From JBDIAR01 sp039812545 (GTDB lineage Bacteria > Actinomycetota > Actinomycetes > Actinomycetales > Dermatophilaceae): 13,307 nucleotides of DNA. Position numbers and translations under genes: made by a program. A model generated the notes under the pieces. The model saw only the letters and a program-made list of their open reading frames with translations, was not told the origin of the DNA and did not search any database. Shown here piece after piece: positions 1 through 5,336 of the stretch. How positions within the stretch are numbered: position 1 is the first letter of the stretch; each line of letters opens with the position of its first letter. The stretch spans positions 1 to 13,307 of the forward strand of contig JBDIAR010000097.1 of NCBI GenBank assembly GCA_039812545.1, in the 5' to 3' direction.

Positions 1-104
1 ACGGCGGCGAGCGCGATCCCGAGATCGCTCGCGGGCGCGGCCAGCATCCGAGCCAACCGCGGGTCCTCGACGACGACGGTCGGCGCCCAACGGTGCGAGG
101 TCAT
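1..104 (-). CDS. purK: N-terminal fragment of probable PurK (N5-carboxyaminoimidazole ribonucleotide synthase)
   Basis: Partial gene, cut by the window edge; 34 complete codons are visible. PurK is the ATP-grasp enzyme that carboxylates aminoimidazole ribonucleotide in purine synthesis. The start ATG (104-102) overlaps the stop TGA of gtrA in an ATGA junction, which supports both the start and translational coupling. The visible peptide opens MTSHRWAPTVVV, followed by a PRLARMLAAPASDLGIAL segment that matches the first strand and helix of PurK (usual pattern GGGQLARM followed by an Ala-rich helix). The glycine-rich GGGQ turn is replaced here by EDPR. The identification rests on this short match and on the known actinobacterial gtrA-purK-purE order. 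Another ATP-grasp or nucleotide-binding protein is possible. Confidence 0.55.
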   Translation of the reverse strand, partial: MTSHRWAPTVVVEDPRLARMLAAPASDLGIALAA

Positions 105-772
105 CGGCCGCCGGAGCCGGACGGCTCGTCGGATTCGGTGAGCCAGTGGCCGGTGTCGTCCACCTGGTCCGGCGCCAGGACGGGCGCCAGCAGCGGCGCC
201 GGTTCGCCGCTGCGGTGATGCCGAGCCGACCGGAAGGTCCACAGCTTGTTGGCGATGAAGTTGACCGGGGTGGTCAGCACGATCGTGATGAGTTGCGCCC
301 AGTAGAACCGGGAGCGCAGCCCGACGGATTCGGTGAACCAGCCGTCGCGCAGGTAGAACATCGAATCTGGATGGGTGAGCGTGCTGATGATGAGCAGGCC
401 GGCCCCGGCCGCCGCGCTGCCGACGATGAGGAACGGGACGAACTCGCGCAGCCATGGTGCGTGGGTGGCGCTACGGAACGTCCAGCTCCGGTTGAGTTGG
501 AAGTTCCACAGGTTGGCGACCAGGAAGGACCCGATCCAGACCAGGTGCAGATAACGGAAACTCTTGGTGGTGAACGGGATCGGGAAGAGTACCTCGCGGG
601 CCTGCGACGTCCCGCCGTGCAGCTTGTGCGCCATGATCGCCACCGCCATGTTGACCACGACGCCCGACCCGCCGACCAGCCCGAACTTCACGAACTGGCG
701 CAGGCTGCGACGGTGCCGATGGTATGCCGCTCGCGCGGGCCGGTCCTTCGGCTCATCGGCGCGGTCAATCAC
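101..772 (-). CDS. GtrA-family four-helix membrane protein
   Basis: A 223-residue integral membrane protein of the GtrA/DPMS family. Members are thought to move or flip polyprenyl-linked sugars for cell-envelope glycosylation; the substrate here is unknown. Predicted membrane helices lie at about residues 27-49, 76-95, 110-131 and 156-178. Two family signatures are visible, NFQLNRSWTFR (90-100) and NFIANKLWTFR (171-181), one at the end of each helix pair. The protein is longer than the usual 130-150 residues because of a basic N-terminal tail, extended loops (51-75 and 132-156) and a hydrophilic C-terminal tail. The start is GTG (772-770), overlapping the kinase stop by 8 bases. No clear Shine-Dalgarno was seen, so translation may be coupled. 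The probable purK follows with an ATGA overlap. Confidence 0.88.
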   Translation of the reverse strand: MIDRADEPKDRPARAAYHRHRRSLRQFVKFGLVGGSGVVVNMAVAIMAHKLHGGTSQAREVLFPIPFTTKSFRYLHLVWIGSFLVANLWNFQLNRSWTFRSATHAPWLREFVPFLIVGSAAAGAGLLIISTLTHPDSMFYLRDGWFTESVGLRSRFYWAQLITIVLTTPVNFIANKLWTFRSARHHRSGEPAPLLAPVLAPDQVDDTGHWLTESDEPSGSGGR

Positions 773-1865
773 CGGGCGAGCCTAGCCGATACGCCAGCTC
801 GGACCCGTTGGCCCGACCCTCGTCCGCGGCTCCGTTCGCGCGCCCGGCCTCCGAGACGAAGAGTGCGAAGACGGCGGGCCGGGCCTGGATCAGGTCCAAT
901 CGGCCGCCGACCGATTCGGCGAGGTCGCGGGCTAGCGCGAGTCCGAGACCGGTGCCGCCGCGTCCGCCGCTGACCGAGCGTTCGAAGATCCGCGGCGCCA
1001 GCGACGGATCCACCCCGACCCCCTGATCGGTGACCTCGATGACCACCGACGGGCCGCTGCGCCGGACCTGCAACTCCACGGTGCCCCGGCCGTGCCGCAG
1101 CGAGTTCTCCAAGAGTGTGCTGAGGATCTGGGCCAGCGCCACCGGGGTGGCCCGCACGTGCAACCCCCGTTCGCCGTAGACCCGGACGCTGCGGCGGGCC
1201 TGCTCGAAGGCCGGTTGCCATTCGCGTTGCAGGCCGGCGATCACCGAGTCGGCCGAGACCGTCGGCAGGGGTTCGTCGGCGGCGCGCCGGGCCCGGCCGA
1301 GCAGTTCGTCGACCACCCGGGTCAACCGTTCGACTTGGGAGATCGCGATGCCGGCCTCCTCGCGAATCGCGTCGACGTCCTCGCTCATCGAGATCTCCTC
1401 CAGGCGCATCAACAGCGCGGTGAGCGGGGTCCGCAACTGGTGCGAGGCGTTGGCCGCGAAGTCCCGTTCGGCCGCGAGCGAGGTGGAGACCTGCCGCGAA
1501 CTGCGGGCCAGCACGGAGGACACCCGGTCGACCTCGGGTATGCCGGAACTCATCGCCTGGACACGCGAACTGCCCTCGCCGAGCGCCTCCGCGGACTCGG
1601 CCAGTTCGGCCATCGGCGCTCCGAGCCGCCGCGCGGACCGCAACGCGACGACATACCCGACGGCCATGCCGATCAGCGACAACACCAAGAGCAGGACGAT
1701 GACCCGCAGCAGCAACTGCGTCGGCGACCCCGAACCGGCCGGCCATCGGGTCCCCGAGTCGCGATCTCGGTAGGCCAGCCAGGTCAACGCGCCGATCGAC
1801 ACCGACATCGAGAGCATGGCGAGCCCGACGGCCAACAGGGTCGAGCGGACGATCTGTCGCCGCAT
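765..1865 (-). CDS. Two-component sensor histidine kinase
   Basis: A 366-residue membrane sensor kinase, partner of the response regulator 6 bases upstream. Two transmembrane helices (about 7-31 and 51-75) enclose an external loop of only about 20 residues, so the signal is probably sensed in the membrane or through a partner rather than by a large sensor domain. A HAMP-like linker (about 76-130) leads to the H-box ASHQLRTPLTALLMRLE, with H142 as phosphorylation site. The ATPase domain has an N-box LLENSLRHG (N254), G1 DQGVGV (280-285), F-box RIFER (292-296) and G2 GGTGLGLAL (303-311). All catalytic motifs are intact. The C-terminal 25 residues after the last strand are low-complexity. The signal and target genes cannot be read from the sequence. 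Confidence 0.93.
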   Translation of the reverse strand: MRRQIVRSTLLAVGLAMLSMSVSIGALTWLAYRDRDSGTRWPAGSGSPTQLLLRVIVLLLVLSLIGMAVGYVVALRSARRLGAPMAELAESAEALGEGSSRVQAMSSGIPEVDRVSSVLARSSRQVSTSLAAERDFAANASHQLRTPLTALLMRLEEISMSEDVDAIREEAGIAISQVERLTRVVDELLGRARRAADEPLPTVSADSVIAGLQREWQPAFEQARRSVRVYGERGLHVRATPVALAQILSTLLENSLRHGRGTVELQVRRSGPSVVIEVTDQGVGVDPSLAPRIFERSVSGGRGGTGLGLALARDLAESVGGRLDLIQARPAVFALFVSEAGRANGAADEGRANGSELAYRLGSPGD

Positions 1866-1871
1866 CCGGGG

Positions 1872-2576
1872 TCAGCCTCGCTCGCCGGGACCGCGCTCCG
1901 CGGGTTGCGGCCGTTCGTACCGGAATCCGACGCCGCGAACCGTGACGATGATGCGCGGCTGGCCGGGGTCGTCACCCAGCTTGCGGCGCAGGACCGACAC
2001 GTGGGTGTCCAGGGTCTTGGTCGACTGGTACCAGGACGTCTCCCACACTTCGCGCATCAACTGTTCGCGCGAGACGACCTTGCCCTCGTCCCGGACCAGG
2101 ACCGCGAGCAACTCGAACTCCTTGGCGGTCAGTTGCAGTTCCTCGCCGTCCGACCAGGCCCGGCGACCGTCGACGTCGACCCGGATGCCCTCGGACACCG
2201 GCTGTGGGACGTCGGTCGGGTTGCGGCGCAGCAGCGCCCGGACCCGGGCGAGCAGCTCGGCGAGCCGGAACGGCTTGGTCACGTAGTCGTCGGCCCCTGC
2301 ATCCAGGCCGACCACCGTGTCGACCTCGTCGGCGCGCGCCGTCAGGATGAGGACCGGGATGGCGCGTCCGGCGGCACGCAACCGGCGGCATACCTCCAAG
2401 CCGTCCAACAGCGGCAACCCGACGTCCAAGATGACCAGGTCGGGGCCCTCCAACGCCCCGGCCAGAGCGGACTCGCCGTCCGCTCGGACGTCCACCTCGT
2501 ATCCCTCGCGCAACAGGGCGCGGGCCAGTGGCTCGGAAATGGCCGAGTCGTCTTCGGCGAGGACCACCCGAGGCAT
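1872..2576 (-). CDS. OmpR/PhoB-family response regulator
   Basis: A 234-residue transcription regulator and first gene of the minus-strand operon. The receiver domain (1-118) has the acidic pair D9/D10, phosphoacceptor D51 in LVILDVGLPLLDG, T79 and K101 in the TKPF motif. The winged helix-turn-helix (about 130-226) includes the TAKEFELL segment and a recognition-helix region ending in THVSVLRRKLGD, then the GVGFRYE wing typical of the family. The ATG (2576-2574) is preceded by AGGAAGG at 8 bases, the clearest Shine-Dalgarno on this operon. An alternative out-of-frame ATG lies 9 bases upstream and is ignored. Just upstream is a tandem 11-bp repeat that could be an autoregulatory site. An orthologue (for example RegX3- or CutR-like) cannot be named by eye. 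Confidence 0.93.
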   Translation of the reverse strand: MPRVVLAEDDSAISEPLARALLREGYEVDVRADGESALAGALEGPDLVILDVGLPLLDGLEVCRRLRAAGRAIPVLILTARADEVDTVVGLDAGADDYVTKPFRLAELLARVRALLRRNPTDVPQPVSEGIRVDVDGRRAWSDGEELQLTAKEFELLAVLVRDEGKVVSREQLMREVWETSWYQSTKTLDTHVSVLRRKLGDDPGQPRIIVTVRGVGFRYERPQPAERGPGERG

Positions 2577-2584
2577 GTCCGCAT

Positions 2585-2591
2585 CCTTCCT
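2585..2591 (-). promoter_or_regulatory. Ribosome binding site of the response regulator
   Basis: AGGAAGG on the minus strand, 8 bases before the ATG at 2576. It fixes the regulator's start and overlaps the first unit of the 11-bp tandem repeat, so a protein bound there could also affect translation initiation or the start of the transcript. Confidence 0.7.
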
Positions 2592-2609
2592 GACGTCCTC
2601 CTGACGTCC
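2588..2609. repeat. Perfect tandem 11-bp direct repeat upstream of the response regulator
   Basis: TCCTGACGTCC occurs twice with no gap (2588-2598 and 2599-2609); each unit contains the palindrome GACGTC. OmpR-family regulators commonly bind two direct half-sites about 11 bp apart, one helical turn. The position 12-33 bases upstream of the regulator's own start makes this a candidate autoregulatory operator. The repeat itself is certain; the function is inferred. Confidence 0.55.
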
Positions 2610-2629
2610 CGGAAAGGGGCGCTACCGGC

Positions 2630-2635
2630 ATCTTA
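2630..2635 (-). promoter_or_regulatory. Possible -10 box for the response-regulator operon
   Basis: TAAGAT on the minus strand, about 54 bases upstream of the regulator ATG. It fits TANNNT and would give a short leader containing the 11-bp tandem repeat and the AGGAAGG site. No convincing -35 hexamer was found at the usual distance, so this is a weak call. Confidence 0.25.
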
Positions 2636-2707
2636 GGAGCGTCGGGGCCTCACCCGCTCGGGATAGCGGTGCGGCCCACCGCCGCTCACCGGTCGTAAAG
2701 GTCCACC

Positions 2708-2823
2708 GGACTACTGGCCGGGCCAGCGCGGCGCCCGCTTCTCCGCGAACGCGGCGACCCCCTCGCGCCGGTCGCCGGAGAACGCCGTCGCGCGCCAGCA
2801 GCCGTCCTCGACGTCCAGCCCGG
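2708..2823. repeat. 116-bp direct repeat, copy 1 (displaced 3' end of the hydratase gene)
   Basis: Base-for-base identical to 3230-3345. The unit contains the last 36 to 37 codons, the stop codon and three following bases of the enoyl-CoA hydratase gene. The match ends abruptly at both sides, and nothing beyond 2823 resembles the rest of the hydratase gene. The two copies flank the antitoxin/toxin-stump segment 2824-3229. Confidence 0.95.
2711..2823 (-). pseudogene. Orphan C-terminal fragment of enoyl-CoA hydratase
   Basis: On the minus strand this reads GLDVEDGCWRATAFSGDRR and on to RAPRWPGQ and a TAG stop, identical to the end of the complete hydratase at 3233-4039. It has no start and no catalytic residues, so it is a dead fragment made by the duplication. 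The other copy is fused to the complete gene. Confidence 0.88.
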
Positions 2824-2884
2824 CCTCGACACGACCTTGCTGGCGGGGTTTGCGGGCAGGCTGGCGTGCTCCTGCATTCCGTAA

Positions 2885-2890
2885 TACGAT
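2885..2890 (+). promoter_or_regulatory. Candidate -10 box of a leaderless antitoxin transcript
   Basis: TACGAT (or the overlapping TAATAC at 2882-2887) lies exactly 6 bases before the ATG at 2897, which places the transcription start at or next to the start codon. No Shine-Dalgarno is present between. The same box-N6-start geometry occurs before accD and the DUF885 gene in this window. Confidence 0.45.
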
Positions 2891-2896
2891 TTGGTG

Positions 2897-3145
2897 ATGG
2901 AGACGATCAATGGCCATCCCGTCACCGACGAGCAGATCCAGGCTTGGGCGGACGAGGCGGAAGCGGGGTACGACATCGAGGTGCTCCGCAGGCGAGGACG
3001 AAAGCCCCTTGGTGATGGGCCTGCCCGGGTGGTCCCTGTCCGTCTCGACGACACCCTGCTCAACGCCCTCGACGAACGAGCGGAGCACGATCGCGTGACC
3101 AGGTCAGAACTGATCCGCGCCGCCTTGCGGGCCTATGTGGCGTGA
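2897..3145 (+). CDS. Ribbon-helix-helix (CopG-like) antitoxin
   Basis: An 82-residue protein. The N-terminal part (METINGHPVTDEQIQAWADE) resembles the toxin-contacting or linker part of a known actinobacterial antitoxin group. Residues 43-82 form a ribbon-helix-helix DNA-binding unit: strand ARVVPVRLD, helix TLLNALDERAEHD, then TRSELIRAALRAYV. It would dimerise, neutralise its toxin and repress its own promoter. In-frame TTG (2891) and GTG (2894) precede the ATG (2897), which is preferred because a TACGAT box lies 6 bases upstream. Its stop overlaps the toxin start in GTGA, the usual coupled arrangement. The gene sits between two 116-bp repeats and looks less GC-rich at third positions than its neighbours, consistent with transfer. 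Since the toxin is truncated, it is probably an orphan. Confidence 0.75.
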   Translation: METINGHPVTDEQIQAWADEAEAGYDIEVLRRRGRKPLGDGPARVVPVRLDDTLLNALDERAEHDRVTRSELIRAALRAYVA

Positions 3146-3229
3146 AGGTCAATCTCTCCGCCCGTAAGCACGGCATCGCAGACGAGGACATCCTTCACGC
3201 CGCCTGCAGCCGGGACGACTGGTCAACCG
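3142..3229 (+). pseudogene. Truncated toxin of the antitoxin-toxin pair
   Basis: GTG start overlapping the antitoxin stop (GTGA). The reading begins MKVNLSARKHGIADEDILHA, which resembles the start of small toxins encoded after this kind of ribbon-helix-helix antitoxin. After about 20 residues the similarity stops, and the frame runs through the 116-bp repeat and then antisense to the hydratase until a stop at 3598-3600. The body of the toxin is therefore missing and no active product is expected. The exact break is near 3205. The toxin family assignment is from memory of the motif and is moderate in strength. Confidence 0.6.
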
Positions 3230-3345
3230 GGACTACTGGCCGGGCCAGCGCGGCGCCCGCTTCTCCGCGAACGCGGCGACCCCCTCGCGCCGGTCGCCGG
3301 AGAACGCCGTCGCGCGCCAGCAGCCGTCCTCGACGTCCAGCCCGG
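3230..3345. repeat. 116-bp direct repeat, copy 2 (end of the complete hydratase gene)
   Basis: Second copy of the repeat, offset by exactly 522 bases from copy 1. It contains the stop codon and C-terminus of the functional hydratase gene. A partial third likeness of its left edge, GGGACGACTGG, lies 17 bases earlier at 3212-3222 (repeat edge: GGGACTACTGG at 3229-3239). Confidence 0.95.
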
Positions 3346-4039
3346 TGTGGATGTCCACCTCGGCGCCCCGGCGCAGGGCCGTCTTGGCGTTGCGCAGACC
3401 GACCGGGGAGTTCTTCGCGATGCCGAGCGCGAGTTCGAGCGCGGCCTCGCGGGCCTGGCCGGCGTCGACACACCGGTCCACCGCCCCGAACGCCAAAGCC
3501 TGCGCGGCGCTCAACCGGCGTGCGGTGTAGATCAGGTCGGCGGCCTTGGCCGGGCCGACGCGCCGAACCAGCGTCTGCGTGCCGCCGCCGCCGGGGATGA
3601 CGCCAACGGAGACCTCCGGCAGGCCGAACACCGCGTCCGCGCCGGCCACGATGAGATCGCAGGCCAACGCCAACTCGAACCCGCCGCCGAGGGCGAACCC
3701 GTCGACCGCGGCGACGGCCGGCATCGGCAGGTCGAGGATGCCGGTGTATGCCCGTCGCGCCACGGGCCGCTGAGCCATCAGCTGGGCATCGGTGAACCCG
3801 TTGCGTTCCTTGAGGTCGGCGCCGACGCAGAACGACTTCGGGTGGCTCGAGGTGAGCAGCACGCAGCGGGCCAGCGGGTCGGCGGCGACGTCCCGCGCGG
3901 TGTCACCGAGCGCGACCGCCATCGCACTGGAGACGGCGTTCAGGGCGCTCGGGCGGTCCAGGACGATCTCGACGACCAGTCCGTCTGCGTGGCGGATCAC
4001 CGTGACGAGCGGGTCCGGGGTGGGGGTCTCCTGCGCCAT
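3233..4039 (-). CDS. Enoyl-CoA hydratase/isomerase family protein (crotonase fold)
   Basis: A 268-residue crotonase-family enzyme, probably hydrating 2-enoyl-CoA in fatty-acid or branched-chain amino-acid breakdown. The oxyanion-hole segments are visible: SFCVGADLKER (69-79) and DGFALGGGFELALACDL (113-129). Both glutamates needed for hydration are present, E122 in GGGFE and E142 in GLPEVSVGVIPGGGGTQ, so hydratase activity is likely rather than isomerase only. Length is typical. The ATG (4039-4037) has GAGGAGG 5 bases upstream, a strong ribosome site. The gene lies 93 bases downstream of the cyclase on the same strand. Its 3' end is the source of the 116-bp duplication, yet the gene is complete. 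Exact chain-length specificity cannot be read. Confidence 0.92.
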   Translation of the reverse strand: MAQETPTPDPLVTVIRHADGLVVEIVLDRPSALNAVSSAMAVALGDTARDVAADPLARCVLLTSSHPKSFCVGADLKERNGFTDAQLMAQRPVARRAYTGILDLPMPAVAAVDGFALGGGFELALACDLIVAGADAVFGLPEVSVGVIPGGGGTQTLVRRVGPAKAADLIYTARRLSAAQALAFGAVDRCVDAGQAREAALELALGIAKNSPVGLRNAKTALRRGAEVDIHTGLDVEDGCWRATAFSGDRREGVAAFAEKRAPRWPGQ

Positions 4040-4044
4040 GACGG

Positions 4045-4051
4045 CCTCCTC
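4045..4051 (-). promoter_or_regulatory. Ribosome binding site of the hydratase gene
   Basis: GAGGAGG on the minus strand, 5 bases before the ATG at 4039. It is the strongest Shine-Dalgarno on the minus strand of this window and fixes the start. The rest of the 93-base gap to the cyclase stop shows no clear terminator or promoter. Confidence 0.75.
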
Positions 4052-4132
4052 GCGATCTGCCGGGCCGATCCTGCCTCCGCCCGCGCTCCCGACTGTGCCA
4101 TGTCGGTGCGCGCGCGCCCAGGGGTCTGGGGC

Positions 4133-5242
4133 TCAGGAGGTGGGGGCAGTGGCGTATTTCACGCGGTGCGGGGTCACCGAACCGATGCCGCGCAGCCGTT
4201 GCCGCCGGAACGGACGCACCGACAGCCACGGCACGTCCCCGAGGGCGCGGGCCATTTCGGGACCGATGACCACCGAGTCCGGCCGGGCGATCGCCCGCAG
4301 TCGCGAGACCAGGTTGACGGTGTGGCCGAACACGTCGCCGTGCCGACTGATGACCGCTCCGCGGGCCATCGCGACCCGCACCGGCGGCATCCGGTGGTCG
4401 GCGGTGACGCCGGCGACCACGTCGAGGGCGATCTGGGCGGCGGCGACCGGGTCGACGCAGGTGAACAGCACCTCATCGCCCACGGTCTTGACCACCCGGC
4501 CGTGATGGTGCACGACCAACGAACTGGTCAGCGCCTCGAAGCGTTCGATGAGGTGCGCCGCGTCCAGGTCGTTCATCCCGGACACCAGGGCGGTGAACCC
4601 GACGAGGTCGGCGGAGCCGACGACCATCTGCGGGTGCAGCACATCGGCCGGGTCGTCGCTGTCGAGGTGCCGCACGAGGGTGTCGAGCAGGTGCCGGCGC
4701 CAGGCATACACCAGGAATCGCTCGAGGCGGTCGTTGTTGGACACGACGAGTTGGGCCAGGGTCGGCGGGTCGACCCCCTTGGCCCGCTCCGACCACGGGC
4801 CGACGCGGGTGGGCGGGCCGGTCGGGCTGCCGGGCGGGTCGACGAGGGGTTCGCCGGACAGGCCCGCGAGTTCCTCGACGAGGAGTTCGACCTGCCAGGC
4901 CGCGAGTCGATTGACGGTACTGGCGACCGAGCGGACCAGGGCGATCGCGGCGTTCTCGCTCAGGCCGCCGGACACCGCGATCTGAACGATGTCGCCGAGC
5001 GCGGCACAGTCGGCGTCGGTGAACCGGACGACCTCGGACTCCTCGGCGGAGAACCCCAGCGCCTGCCAGAGCCGTCGGGCCTCCTGCAGCGGTATGCCGG
5101 TGCGGGCGACGACGTCGCCGCGGGTGAGGGTCGGTTCGGAGCCGAGCAGCGTGCGGGTGAGGCCGGCGACGTCCAGGCCCTCCGGCGCGCGGACGGAGAT
5201 TCCGTCCGAACTCGCGCCGAGGATGGTCATATCGGTCATCAT
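4133..5242 (-). CDS. cya: Class III adenylate cyclase with N-terminal regulatory domain
   Basis: Makes cAMP from ATP; soluble, no membrane segment. Counting from the ATG at 5242 (369 residues), residues 25-130 resemble the helical autoinhibitory domain of mycobacterial Rv1264-type cyclases. A linker follows, then the catalytic domain (about 205-345). All six canonical positions are visible: metal-binding D212 (SADLVGFT) and D256 (KTVGDE), adenine-selecting K252 and D303 (GDVFGHTVN), and transition-state N310 and R314 (NLVSR). The K/D pair argues for ATP over GTP. Such enzymes work as homodimers. ATGs at 5242, 5239 and 5230 are all possible; no Shine-Dalgarno is evident. The frame stays open upstream to 5599, but that part antisenses birA. 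A CRP-like site lies at 5254-5269. From memory, the Streptomyces cya gene also sits beside biotin ligase and pccB. Confidence 0.9.
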   Translation of the reverse strand: MMTDMTILGASSDGISVRAPEGLDVAGLTRTLLGSEPTLTRGDVVARTGIPLQEARRLWQALGFSAEESEVVRFTDADCAALGDIVQIAVSGGLSENAAIALVRSVASTVNRLAAWQVELLVEELAGLSGEPLVDPPGSPTGPPTRVGPWSERAKGVDPPTLAQLVVSNNDRLERFLVYAWRRHLLDTLVRHLDSDDPADVLHPQMVVGSADLVGFTALVSGMNDLDAAHLIERFEALTSSLVVHHHGRVVKTVGDEVLFTCVDPVAAAQIALDVVAGVTADHRMPPVRVAMARGAVISRHGDVFGHTVNLVSRLRAIARPDSVVIGPEMARALGDVPWLSVRPFRRQRLRGIGSVTPHRVKYATAPTS

Positions 5243-5253
5243 GCCAACGGCGA

Positions 5254-5269
5254 AGTGGCGTTCGTCACA
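5254..5269. promoter_or_regulatory. Possible CRP/GlxR binding site upstream of the cyclase gene
   Basis: AGTGG-CGTTCG-TCACA matches the CRP-family consensus TGTGA-N6-TCACA at 8 of 10 defined positions, with the correct spacing and one perfect half. It ends 12 bases before the first possible cyclase start (5242). One such near-match by chance is possible, so the call rests mainly on its position before a cAMP-producing gene. Confidence 0.4.
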
Positions 5270-5336
5270 ATCTCGGCCTCTGGTGCGCCGACTGGTCGGA
5301 CGGGCCCCCTGGCCGGGCGTGCGAGCCGGTTTCGAC

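Noticed and set aside
1092..2636. Long plus-strand open frame antisense to the kinase and response regulator
   Set aside because: Both minus-strand genes have intact catalytic motifs; the plus-strand translation is low-complexity with no recognisable domain.
3142..3600. 152-codon plus-strand frame beginning with the toxin start
   Set aside because: Only the first 20 or so residues look like a toxin; the rest is the 116-bp repeat and antisense hydratase read as Arg/Pro-rich sequence, so it is called a truncated toxin.
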